Assembly (NCBI GenBank): GCA_964617105.1
Contig: CAZTWC010000005.1
Span: forward strand, 19,786 to 45,204
Length of the DNA stretch: 25,419 bases
Source of the DNA: CAZTWC01 sp964617105 [NCBI: uncultured Myxococcia bacterium]
Lineage (GTDB): Bacteria > CAZTWC01
Reading direction: 5' to 3'
Below the pieces are notes generated by a model that was not told the DNA's origin, did no database searches, and saw only the letters and a list, made by a program, of their open reading frames with translations. Position 1 is the first letter of the stretch. Each line of letters opens with the position of its first letter. A program made the position numbers and the translations under genes. Below are positions 16,622-24,033 of the stretch, in pieces.

Positions 16622-17668
16622 TCAGGAATCAACAGTCTGGTAATAATTAGCTTTAATCAACTCATAAACCGATTTCGACAGCCAGGTCTGATTGATATAC
16701 TGTGGGTATACTGCCAGCCTCTCCTTGAGGTGGCAGCCTATCTGGCGCAGGTATTTTTGCAAATCCTTTACCGTTGGCCAGGGGCTCTGGGGATTTATCT
16801 GGTCAGGATCAATGGCAATGCCTCCCAGGTCAGAAACGCCAGCTGTGATCATTTTTTGCCAGAATGAGGGTGACCATTCAATAAGATTGGGGGGGATCTG
16901 CACCGCTGGACCGGACAGATGGTGTTTAAGCCTATAGTCGCTTACATAACTTATCAACTCCAGAATCTCTTCATCATTTAGCGGTATAGTCAAAGGCAGC
17001 CTGGAGTTTTGATTGGGCTTATAGGACTGGATAATAATCTCCTGCAAATGACCATATTGGCGATGAATATCCAGCAATCTCTCCAGAGAGTCAAAACGGC
17101 TCTCCCTGCTCTCCCACATGCCAATCAGGATGCCGCTGGTAAAGGGGATTTTCAATTCACCCGCTGTTTTTATCATCTCTATCCGGGTGGCTATATCTTT
17201 TTGGGGATGCACCTGGCGGCCAAAATCAAAATCCAGATTTTCCAGCATCAGTCCCATGGAAGCGCAAAAGGGGCGCAAGAGTTGCAACTCCTCCTGGTTT
17301 AAAACTCCAATATTAACATGGGGCAGCAATTTACTGACCAGGGCCAGTTTGCATATCTCAATGACATATTGAATCAAAGAGGTAAAACCATTTTTTTGTA
17401 ATCTATCTACAAAAAGTTGGGAGCGCTCCGGCCTTTCACCACTCATAATCAGCACCTCTTTGGGTTTAAAGTTTTGATTTTGAACTGTTTTGTGAGATTT
17501 TAAGTCAAGGGCATCTTGCTTTTGCTCCAGGTTAAGAAAAATTTCCTTCACCATATCCATTTCTATCAGATCAACCTGATCACGGAAAAAACCACAGTAG
17601 AGGCAGCGGTTGGGGCAGAACCGGCTCACCACCAGGGTGATATTTTGACTATAGGTAATGGTTGTCAT
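16622..17668 (-). CDS. cofG: 7,8-didemethyl-8-hydroxy-5-deazariboflavin synthase subunit CofG
   Basis: 348 residues, normal for a stand-alone CofG. Radical SAM enzyme of FO synthesis: with CofH it builds the deazaflavin of coenzyme F420 from tyrosine and 5-amino-6-ribitylaminouracil. The iron-sulfur motif C-x3-C-x2-C is at C18, C22, C25 (RFCPNRCLYCGFF). CofG-like landmarks follow: GERPERSQ, LLPHVNIGVL, SMGLMLEN, PFTSGILIGMWESRESR, EIIIQSYKPN, and the C-terminal DLGGIAIDPDQINPQSPWP then ERLAVYPQYI. ATG at 17668 is 16 bp after the preceding stop, with only a weak GAGATGAG ribosome site, so translation may be coupled. Last gene of the operon. The N-terminal third has a Lys/Gln-rich insertion (about residues 48-66). 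Other F420 genes (cofC, cofD, cofE) are not in the window. Confidence 0.88.
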   Translation of the reverse strand: MTTITYSQNITLVVSRFCPNRCLYCGFFRDQVDLIEMDMVKEIFLNLEQKQDALDLKSHKTVQNQNFKPKEVLIMSGERPERSQLFVDRLQKNGFTSLIQYVIEICKLALVSKLLPHVNIGVLNQEELQLLRPFCASMGLMLENLDFDFGRQVHPQKDIATRIEMIKTAGELKIPFTSGILIGMWESRESRFDSLERLLDIHRQYGHLQEIIIQSYKPNQNSRLPLTIPLNDEEILELISYVSDYRLKHHLSGPAVQIPPNLIEWSPSFWQKMITAGVSDLGGIAIDPDQINPQSPWPTVKDLQKYLRQIGCHLKERLAVYPQYINQTWLSKSVYELIKANYYQTVDS

Positions 17669-17684
17669 CTCATCTCTATCTCTG

Positions 17685-18911
17685 TCAAACAGTTTCGAAT
17701 CCCATTTTCCATATATCTTTGATGGCAGTGAAGCAGTCTCCCCGGCGGCATACTATCTGGTTGTCAAATGGTTCAAATTGGTATTTTTTATATATATCTG
17801 CCACCTGTTGATAAATTCTGGCCATGTAATTGAAAGATGGCGGCTGGCTTTGGGCGAGTTTGCTGCCCTTGATGGGCATAAAAGGGACTATAGAGGTATT
17901 TATCCCCATGGAGATGGCCGATTCAGCGCCTTCAACAATAGATTCTGGATCCTCTCCCAGTCCGGCGATAATCATGGTACTCACCCGGCCGGGTCCAAAC
18001 AGTTTTAATCCCTGCTGCCAATTTTTTTGATAGAGTTCCAGAGATAATCGTCCCTTGGCAGGCATCACCTGGCGCCGGAGTTTTTGGTCAAATATTTCAA
18101 AATTGCAAAACATCCCCTGATAACCACAGGCTTTCAATCTCTCCAGCCAGGTTAGCTCCTCAACCGCTTCAAAACCAGCCACCAGGAAAAAATCGTTTGA
18201 GCGCAAAGAGCAGGGTAACTCTTTGGCCGCTTCCACCAGTTGCCTGATTCCCTTATCTGGGCCAGGCAGGGTGGCAGTGTTGATCACCAGCCGCTGCAAA
18301 GGAATTTGTTTATCATCAACCCCCTTCTTCTCAACTGGTGAGATCGTTTTTGCGGGAGAAAGCGTTTCGGTGGGAGAATCTGCTTCTGGCGGGGGGCGCC
18401 GGCCCCTTTTCCACCACTGCCGGTGGCCGCAAAAAGCACACCCTTCTCCTCTCTGCTGGTAACAGCAGGCCAATTGCAAAGTGGTGCGGGCAGTGTCATA
18501 CTCCATTTGAAAGAAGGGCCAGGGAGATTTTAGTTCCCTCTGCCGGTTTTCACCAGTGCTGGTTTCAGGCAGTCGGAAAGATGGCAGTCCTTCAAAGGAT
18601 GAGCAAAAGCCAGGATGTTGATTGAGAGCAACAAAATCACGGTTATGGCTGTTATCCTGGCAATAAACGATTTTCCAGCCTTCATGTTCAAGAAAAATCA
18701 TTTTAAATGGTTGGTCATGGTGATGGCTGAAAGAGGTTAAGAGGGCTAAATTCGGTGAGGTCTGATCCGGTTCACGGATCTCGATTATCCCATTTAAAGG
18801 AGAGAGCCACAAAACCGGCGGTTTCAGAGATGGATCATCGCTTTTAAACTCTGACGGCAAATATATGGTGCCCACCTGCAGGGCAACTTTTTTCCCCGCC
18901 AGAGTCAGCAT
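17685..18911 (-). CDS. non-canonical radical SAM protein inserted between cofH and cofG
   Basis: 408 residues; ATG at 18911 overlaps the cofH stop (ATGCTGA), so translation is coupled. An N-terminal region of about 140 residues carries no motif I recognise. Then comes CCYQQRGEGCAFCG: C149/C150, C158, C161, i.e. C-x7(or 8)-C-x2-C instead of the usual C-x3-C-x2-C. The remainder fits a radical SAM barrel: LPCSLRSNDFFL, GYQGMFCNFEIFD, and the Gly-rich SAM-binding stretch VSTMIIAGLGEDPES followed by INTSIVPFMPIKGS. A low-complexity Pro/Thr/Glu segment (about 172-197) follows the cluster motif. Wide Cys spacing recalls the MSMEG_0568-type radical SAM group, but I am not sure of this assignment. Position suggests a role in making or modifying FO/F420, or a different deazaflavin-like product. 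Function unknown. Confidence 0.75.
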   Translation of the reverse strand: MLTLAGKKVALQVGTIYLPSEFKSDDPSLKPPVLWLSPLNGIIEIREPDQTSPNLALLTSFSHHHDQPFKMIFLEHEGWKIVYCQDNSHNRDFVALNQHPGFCSSFEGLPSFRLPETSTGENRQRELKSPWPFFQMEYDTARTTLQLACCYQQRGEGCAFCGHRQWWKRGRRPPPEADSPTETLSPAKTISPVEKKGVDDKQIPLQRLVINTATLPGPDKGIRQLVEAAKELPCSLRSNDFFLVAGFEAVEELTWLERLKACGYQGMFCNFEIFDQKLRRQVMPAKGRLSLELYQKNWQQGLKLFGPGRVSTMIIAGLGEDPESIVEGAESAISMGINTSIVPFMPIKGSKLAQSQPPSFNYMARIYQQVADIYKKYQFEPFDNQIVCRRGDCFTAIKDIWKMGFETV

Positions 18912-20023
18912 GCTATGGGATCAAAAATAGTATACTGGGTGTCACGCCGGACCGGCTGCCAACCAGCTCCGGCGATAGCCTCAATCAACTTTTTCTCGGT
19001 CATCCCCTGGCTGTTTTGGCAACCGGCAGCAGCAGCAATCTCCTCCCGGAATAAGGTGCCGCCCAGATCATTGGCGCCCCAATTGATCGCTTCTAAGGCC
19101 CCATCCAATCCCATTTTGACCCAACTGGCCTGGATGCTGGCAATGGTGGCCACAAAAAATAAGCGACAATAGGCGATAAAGGTTAAAATTTCCTCCCGGG
19201 TAATCATGGTCTGGCATCTATCCGCCAGGGGTGTTTGCCAGGGGATGAAGGGTAGCACCACAAATTCGGTAAAACCACCGCTATTTTCCTGGATACGGCG
19301 GATAATCTGCAGATGTTCCATCCGTTGCTCCCAGTTTTCCAGGTGACCTATCAGTATAGTGGCAGAGGAGGGCAATCCGGTTTTATGGGCCAAAAGGATG
19401 ATTTTTTCCCAGGTTATGCTGTCCAATTTTTGGGGGCAGATCTGTTGCCGCAATTGATCGCACAGAATTTCGGCCGCAGTGCCAGGAATACTCCCTAACC
19501 CTTCATTTTGTAAAGACTTCAATACATATTCCACCCGGTTTAAATTATACCCGGCCAGGTGGAATATCTCCATGGGTGAGAAACCGTGCAAATGGAGTAG
19601 GGGAAATCGTTTTTTTATCTCTTTAACCAAATGACTGGCGGTTTTTAAATCCAGATGGGGATTGATACCGCTCTGCAGGCATACCTCCTGTAACCCAGTT
19701 TGGGATTCCAAAAGTGGTTTTGATTTTAAGACCGCTGATATTAAATCTAAAATTTGTTCCAAATCCAGGGAATAGCCCTGATTGCTGTCTAAGGGCCTAG
19801 AGAAGCCGCAGAAGGAACAGGTATAGAGACAGCGGTTGGTAATACTGATATTGATATTGTTGACAAATGAAACCCGGTTTCCCCAACGTTTTTGTTTGCA
19901 AGAGGCTGCCAGTTGCTGAAGATTGCCGATCTCTTCTGACATGATAGGATTTTCTACCAACAATTTTACCATATTGGACAATACTTTGTTGCAACTCTTG
20001 TTGAACTTTATATGGATTCTCAT
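18905..20023 (-). CDS. cofH: FO synthase subunit CofH
   Basis: 372 residues from the ATG at 20023. Radical SAM enzyme that joins a tyrosine-derived radical to 5-amino-6-ribitylaminouracil. With this start the motif C-x3-C-x2-C is at C65, C69, C72 (RCLYTCSFCGF). CofH landmarks are clear: LQEVCLQSGINPHLDL, LHLHGFSPMEI, GLGSIPGTAAEIL, GGFTEFVVLPFIPW and WGANDLGGTLFRE; IPGTAAEIL and ANDLGGTL separate it from the menaquinone enzymes MqnC/MqnE. The start is uncertain: no candidate has a good ribosome site. A GTG at 20062 would lie inside a strong hairpin, and an ATG at 19972 would give 355 residues, close to archaeal CofH. First gene of the cofH-rSAM-cofG operon. Confidence 0.85.
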   Translation of the reverse strand: MRIHIKFNKSCNKVLSNMVKLLVENPIMSEEIGNLQQLAASCKQKRWGNRVSFVNNINISITNRCLYTCSFCGFSRPLDSNQGYSLDLEQILDLISAVLKSKPLLESQTGLQEVCLQSGINPHLDLKTASHLVKEIKKRFPLLHLHGFSPMEIFHLAGYNLNRVEYVLKSLQNEGLGSIPGTAAEILCDQLRQQICPQKLDSITWEKIILLAHKTGLPSSATILIGHLENWEQRMEHLQIIRRIQENSGGFTEFVVLPFIPWQTPLADRCQTMITREEILTFIAYCRLFFVATIASIQASWVKMGLDGALEAINWGANDLGGTLFREEIAAAAGCQNSQGMTEKKLIEAIAGAGWQPVRRDTQYTIFDPIAC

Positions 20024-20027
20024 TACA

Positions 20028-20067
20028 GTTGGGGCGATGCCAGGCTTATTTGCCGGCATCACCCAAC
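20028..20067. promoter_or_regulatory. strong hairpin between the Cys-rich gene and cofH
   Basis: GTTGGGGCGATGCC (20028-20041) pairs with GGCATCACCCAAC (20055-20067): six plus six base pairs separated by a small internal bulge, around a 13-nt loop. It ends 4 bp before the chosen cofH ATG. There is no T-run on the minus-strand side, so it is either a U-tract-poor terminator for the preceding genes or a leader structure acting on cofH. Confidence 0.45.
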
Positions 20068-20105
20068 GTTTTGTGCTTTTTGGTGGCGGGATTTAGGTTT
20101 CGGAC

Positions 20106-20468
20106 TTATTTTTTGGGGTCAGCCAGTTTGACCTCTTTTTTGTGTTTGCAATCGCCCTTGCACTCACCTTTACATTCGCATTTGTGTTCGGCTGCTTTTT
20201 TATGCGGGCATTCCCCTTTTGCTTTTTTGCACTTACACTCGTGCTGCTTAGCCTCTTTTTTGTGTTTGCAATCACCCTTGCACTCACCTTTACATTCGCA
20301 TTTGTGTTCGGCTGCTTTTTTATGAGGGCACTCACCTTTTGCTTTTTTACATTTGCACTCGTGATGCCCGGCACCAGACGTATCTTTATCACAGGCCAGC
20401 GATTGGCTTATATTGGCAGTCATCATTAAAAATACGATGGCCGCTAAACAAACAAGTATTTTTTTCAT
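20106..20468 (-). CDS. small exported Cys/His/Lys-rich protein with two 40-residue repeats
   Basis: 120 residues. ATG at 20468 has AGGAG 6 nt upstream; that site is formed by the last codons and stop of the preceding gene, 3 bp away. Residues 1-25 are a signal peptide (MKKILVCLAAIVFLMM, then SQSLA before C26); cleavage by signal peptidase I or II is possible, since SLAC is a poor lipobox. The mature part is two near-identical 40-residue repeats (36-75 and 76-115), each with seven Cys in C-x-C, C-x3-C and single arrangements plus four His and many Lys (HECKCKK, GECPHKK, HKCECKGEC, KGDCKHKK). The composition resembles metallothionein-like or metal-binding proteins; metal binding is inference. 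No family recognised. Confidence 0.8.
   Translation of the reverse strand: MKKILVCLAAIVFLMMTANISQSLACDKDTSGAGHHECKCKKAKGECPHKKAAEHKCECKGECKGDCKHKKEAKQHECKCKKAKGECPHKKAAEHKCECKGECKGDCKHKKEVKLADPKK
20132..20371 (-). repeat. tandem duplication, two 120-bp units
   Basis: Units 20132-20251 and 20252-20371 are in exact 120-bp register and differ at about a dozen positions by eye, mostly at the end of each unit. They encode the two 40-residue Cys/His/Lys repeats. The high DNA identity suggests a recent duplication that could expand or contract by slippage. Confidence 0.9.
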
Positions 20469-20471
20469 GGT

Positions 20472-21515
20472 TTACTCCTTTTTACCCTGGCACATCTTGG
20501 CCATATCTACCTCTAACTCAGAACAGAGCGAGGTGGTACATTTTTCCTGGCATTTTTCTGAACAGACCTCTTTGCAATCATCCGGACAGGAAACTTTGCA
20601 AACTGATCGTTTGGCCTTGAAAGTAGTAGGTGTATCCTGGTTGAAGTTCATGTTAACTACGCCATCAACCTTGATGCCGATGAATTTTAACTGAGTGGTG
20701 AAACAGCCCGCCCCTGCTGAGGGGAGACAGTCTCCTTTGAGCCATTGCAATCCTTTAATGGAGAAATCGCCATCCAGGTCTGCTGATACCATCTTTACAG
20801 AACCTTTAGCATCCACGGTAATTCCATCCTTAGTGATCACCAGTTTGAACTCTTTGTAAGTTAGTTCATTTTCCGCCTTATCCTGTCCGAATTTTACGTC
20901 TGCAGTTACATCGACAGTTAACTCTTTGTCGGTTTCACTCTCCTTTTTAGTCAATACTACGCTGCTTTTACCGTCAAAGAGAAAGTTATCAACTTTGAAG
21001 TCTTTAAATTCGGCTTTGACCGTAATCGGGTTTGGGGCTAAAACCGCATCAACTTTTAACGTCCCATTAAGGGTCATTTGGGCCATTTTGGCCTGACAAT
21101 CGGTCAAAATCGCTTCGCCACTCAAGGTTTTTAAATAGCCGGTACTCTCATCCACCTCTTTGGTCCAGGTCAATTTGACACAGTTTTTGTCGGTAACAAT
21201 CGAATTGCCGTAAATAGCATCTTCCAAAGCGGCTTTGGTATCTTCTTCGGAGGGGTTTTCTCCCAAGCCGTTGATACTATTCAAACCTTCGCCCAGGGGT
21301 GCGGCCACAGCAAAAACAAATCCTGTGCCTTTAACCGTATTTTCCGCCATTTCAGAGGCTGCTCCCGGATCGAGATTACTGGTATCTCCATCACCATTTT
21401 GTTTAGACTCGTCATCTTTTTTCTTATCATCCTCACTAATCAATTCCTGGATATCACAGGCTGAGATGGTGAAAGAGATCAGTATAATCAGCAACAGACA
21501 TAACTTTTTTAACAT
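20472..21515 (-). CDS. lipoprotein with C-terminal cysteine ladder
   Basis: 347 residues. ATG at 21515 has AAAGGAG upstream. Signal peptide with lipobox I-S-A-C20; Asp at +2 would retain it in the inner membrane under the E. coli Lol rule. Residues 21-55 are an acidic, flexible linker (SEDDKKKDDESKQNGDGDT). The central 200 residues look beta-rich, with alternating strands such as LNGTLKVDAVLAPNPITVKAEF. The last 45 residues hold C306, C310, C314, C318, C322, C326, C331 and C342: a cysteine at every fourth position. The stop TAA and the preceding AAGGAG form the ribosome site of the next gene, so the two are coupled. No family recognised. A structural or metal-binding envelope role is inference. 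Confidence 0.8.
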   Translation of the reverse strand: MLKKLCLLLIILISFTISACDIQELISEDDKKKDDESKQNGDGDTSNLDPGAASEMAENTVKGTGFVFAVAAPLGEGLNSINGLGENPSEEDTKAALEDAIYGNSIVTDKNCVKLTWTKEVDESTGYLKTLSGEAILTDCQAKMAQMTLNGTLKVDAVLAPNPITVKAEFKDFKVDNFLFDGKSSVVLTKKESETDKELTVDVTADVKFGQDKAENELTYKEFKLVITKDGITVDAKGSVKMVSADLDGDFSIKGLQWLKGDCLPSAGAGCFTTQLKFIGIKVDGVVNMNFNQDTPTTFKAKRSVCKVSCPDDCKEVCSEKCQEKCTTSLCSELEVDMAKMCQGKKE

Positions 21516-21595
21516 TTTTTCTCCTTTTTTAGTTGATGGCCATATCTATGACCGGATTTCTTCATTAGTTATTACTTTTTAATAAGTTATTAGTG

Positions 21596-21925
21596 TTATT
21601 CATCTTCATCTTCTTCGTAATCAATCACTATCTCCAACCTATCCAGATAATCCTGCAACTCTTTTATCAACGAGTCAACTTTTTCTTTATCTTCCTGCTC
21701 AGCGGCAAGTTCCATTTCTTTTCCTATCTGGCTGATACCGGTAAATCCATATCCACCACCAGAACCTTTCATGCGATGCCCTTTGACGTTGATTTGTTTA
21801 AAAAGGTTTTCTTTCAGCGCTGCCTGGAGGGTTTGAATATCTTCTCTGCGGTTTTCCAAGTACCCAGGGATCAACTCCTCTATATCTTCATCGATGTGAA
21901 CTATTATTTTTTGGTTGTCTTCCAT
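21596..21925 (-). CDS. Hpt-domain phosphotransfer protein
   Basis: 109 residues, essentially one Hpt four-helix bundle. The phosphorylated histidine is H50 in KGHRMKGSGGGYGF, the standard 'H-x-(L/M)-K-G-(S/A)-x3-x-G' motif. The C-terminus is very acidic (DYEEDEDE). ATG at 21925 has a full AGGAGG (21930-21935). It lies 29 bp downstream of the hybrid kinase and is the natural partner to carry phosphate from its C-terminal receiver to a further response regulator, such as the CheY-like protein upstream or the divergent regulator at 24923. Confidence 0.88.
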   Translation of the reverse strand: MEDNQKIIVHIDEDIEELIPGYLENRREDIQTLQAALKENLFKQINVKGHRMKGSGGGYGFTGISQIGKEMELAAEQEDKEKVDSLIKELQDYLDRLEIVIDYEEDEDE

Positions 21926-21954
21926 ATTTCCTCCTGCAGGTGGACGTTTTAATT

Positions 21955-23565
21955 TTAACCAAAGGTTATTACATTTTTAATAGTTTGCAGTAGTACGGTT
22001 GGGGAGAAAGGCTTATGCAGAAAGGGAATATTCTTTTGTTCAATAACGGAGATCATGGCTCTTTCGTCAGAGTAGCCACTAGTTAGAATAACCGGCATCA
22101 ACGCATTTTTTTCAAGGATATACTCTATAACCTCTACTCCGTTTTTATCGGGAAGCACCACGTCACTGAACACCAGATCAAAATCACCCTCTTTCTGGTT
22201 GAACATTTTGATGGCACTATCAGCGTTGTCGGCTTCAAAAACCTGGTACCCGTTTTCAGTAAGCACTCGAAATATAAATTTTCGCACCCGATTATCATCT
22301 TCTACCAGTAAAATTTTCTCCCCATTACCAATCAAGTTTTTCATCAATTCGGAATCATCAACATCATCTAATACTGTCGGTAATTCCGATTCTATTGGCA
22401 AAAATAGATCAAAGCAGGTGCCTTCACCTAGAGTGCTTTCTACATGAATTAATCCTTTATGCTGCGAGATAATGCTATAAATTATAGACATTCCCAGCCC
22501 GGTTCCTTTGCCAATTTCCTTGGTGGTGAAAAATGGCTCAAAAATACGTTCTCTGGTGTCCTTGTCCATGCCCTCGCCGGTATCTTTAACAGTGAGGTGA
22601 ACATATTCATCCACCTTATCCTGCTTTTCATCTTGATCTTCTGGGGTTAAACTTGGCTGCTTAAGTTTTTTAAACGCAGATAATTGGTTAAATTTTACCT
22701 GTTCAGATTTAATCAGCAACTGACCGCCTTCAGGCATGGCATCGCGGGCATTTATAGCCAGATTCATAATCATCTGCTCCATCTGGCCCAGGCCAAATTT
22801 GAAGCTTTCAATTTTTTCATCGCACTGAACCTGCAATTCAATATTTTCACCAATGGTCCGGCGCAGCATCTTTTCCATATCTCTCATCATTTGGGGTAAA
22901 TTAACCATGATGGATCTAATTACGTGTTTACGGCTTAGAGCCCGGAGTTGCAGGGTAAGAGCGGTGGCTCTATCTCCCGCTTTACGGATTTCGTTGAGAT
23001 CACTTTGTACGGGGTGCTGTTCGTCAAGGCTGTAGCCTATTAACTCGCAATATCCATTTATGGTCATCAGCAGGTTGTTGAAGTCGTGGGCTACCCCTCC
23101 AGCCAATCGGCCCAGAGCATCCATTTTTTGCGACTGGTATAGTTGTTCCTGCAGTTTTTGTTTTTCCAGTTGCATTTGCTTACGTTCATAAGCATATTGG
23201 ATGGATCTTTTTAAAAACCGTTTATCTATTGATTTTTTAACCAGATAGTCCTGGGCTCCTTTCTTTACCGCAATGATGCCTAAATTTTCATCGTCCTGAC
23301 CGGTGAGTACCACTACGGCCAAGTCAGGTTTGACCTGTTGAATCTGGTCGAAAGTGTTAATACCTTCACTGTCCGGCAAACCCAAATCCAGCAATACCAC
23401 GGAAAAGTCGCTTTGCATTAAAGTCCGGAGTCCCTCTTGCAGAGAAGTAGACCTATAGAGTTTGAACAGTCCTTTCTTCTCAGCCTTTTTCAGCATGACT
23501 TTGATCAACAATGCATAATCATCGTCATCTTCGATTAGTAACAGTTTCTTTATATTGTTAACCAT
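21955..23565 (-). CDS. hybrid sensor histidine kinase, REC-HisKA-HATPase-REC
   Basis: 536 residues, no membrane segment, so cytosolic. N-terminal receiver: acidic D13-D15, phospho-D60, T88, K110. A short coiled linker (residues 125-148) leads to the HisKA domain with H160 ([11 protein letters not shown]). The ATPase domain has the N box [10 protein letters not shown] (268-277), DTGEGM (328-333), FEPFFTTK (342-349) and GKGTGLGMS (352-360). The second receiver has phospho-D468, T495 and K518 (HKPF). Input therefore comes through the first receiver rather than a sensor domain, fitting activation by another kinase. No ribosome site precedes the ATG, and a promoter-like pair lies only a few bases upstream. 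The HisKA motif is of the FixL/NtrB-like AHDFNN type common in deltaproteobacteria. Confidence 0.92.
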   Translation of the reverse strand: MVNNIKKLLLIEDDDDYALLIKVMLKKAEKKGLFKLYRSTSLQEGLRTLMQSDFSVVLLDLGLPDSEGINTFDQIQQVKPDLAVVVLTGQDDENLGIIAVKKGAQDYLVKKSIDKRFLKRSIQYAYERKQMQLEKQKLQEQLYQSQKMDALGRLAGGVAHDFNNLLMTINGYCELIGYSLDEQHPVQSDLNEIRKAGDRATALTLQLRALSRKHVIRSIMVNLPQMMRDMEKMLRRTIGENIELQVQCDEKIESFKFGLGQMEQMIMNLAINARDAMPEGGQLLIKSEQVKFNQLSAFKKLKQPSLTPEDQDEKQDKVDEYVHLTVKDTGEGMDKDTRERIFEPFFTTKEIGKGTGLGMSIIYSIISQHKGLIHVESTLGEGTCFDLFLPIESELPTVLDDVDDSELMKNLIGNGEKILLVEDDNRVRKFIFRVLTENGYQVFEADNADSAIKMFNQKEGDFDLVFSDVVLPDKNGVEVIEYILEKNALMPVILTSGYSDERAMISVIEQKNIPFLHKPFSPTVLLQTIKNVITFG

Positions 23566-23579
23566 GATAAAATTAAAAA

Positions 23580-23609
23580 ATTATAAATTAAAATAAAGAA
23601 TCGGAACAA
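23580..23609 (-). promoter_or_regulatory. possible promoter of the hybrid kinase, giving an almost leaderless mRNA
   Basis: On the minus strand TTGTTC (23604-23609), an 18-bp spacer, and a perfect TATAAT (23580-23585). A start near 23573 would leave only about 8 nt before the ATG at 23565, which would explain the missing ribosome site. The region is very A/T-rich, so a chance match is possible. Confidence 0.35.
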
Positions 23610-23651
23610 AGGAGAAAATGGGGTTGATTTGATAATTGGCTGCAAAGAGCC

Positions 23652-24017
23652 TCAGTTTCCCACTAAAATTTTAACAGTTTGAATAAGTTCATCTTTATTA
23701 AAAGGTTTTATAATCCAACCTTTAGCCCCGCCTTTTTTCCCCTCATGCATCATTTGGTCGCTGGACTCAGTGGTTAGCATCACTACCGGAGTAAATCGGT
23801 GGGCAGGCATTTTTTTGATTTCGCTCAACAGAGCGATGCCGTTCATTTTGGGCATATTAACATCCAGCATAATTAATTCAGGTACGTAGGTGGAAAGTAT
23901 TTCCAGGGCTTCCGGACCATCTGGAGCCTCTTTTACTTCGTAGCCGCCTACTTGTAAAGTTAATTTTACCATCGCCCGCAGAGAGGGCGAGTCATCCACA
24001 ACTAATACTCTCTTCAT
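23652..24017 (-). CDS. CheY-like single-domain response regulator
   Basis: 121 residues, exactly one receiver. Start at 24017 is supported by AGAGGAT about 7 nt upstream; longer in-frame starts would run back into the preceding gene. Key residues: D8, D9, phospho-D52 (MLDVNMP), T82, W101 in place of the usual switch Tyr/Phe, and K104 (KPF). No output domain, so it acts by protein contact, as CheY does at the flagellar motor, or as a phosphate carrier. It lies 16 bp downstream of the CheZ-like gene, which fits a kinase-receiver-phosphatase set. Confidence 0.9.
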   Translation of the reverse strand: MKRVLVVDDSPSLRAMVKLTLQVGGYEVKEAPDGPEALEILSTYVPELIMLDVNMPKMNGIALLSEIKKMPAHRFTPVVMLTTESSDQMMHEGKKGGAKGWIIKPFNKDELIQTVKILVGN

Positions 24018-24033
24018 TGATTTATCCTCTGTC

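Noticed and set aside
18905-20023. Menaquinone enzymes MqnC/MqnE instead of CofH
   Set aside because: The protein has GLGSIPGTAAEIL and ANDLGGTL, typical of CofH, and its neighbour is a clear CofG.
20132-20371. CRISPR-like or mobile-element repeat
   Set aside because: Two adjacent 120-bp units in frame with a protein repeat, without spacers or terminal inverted repeats.
20142-20429. Hydrophobic plus-strand frame opposite the Cys/His/Lys gene
   Set aside because: Antisense of Lys/Cys/Glu codons gives Phe/Ala/Leu, which imitates a membrane protein; no ribosome site, and the opposite strand has a signal peptide and AGGAG.
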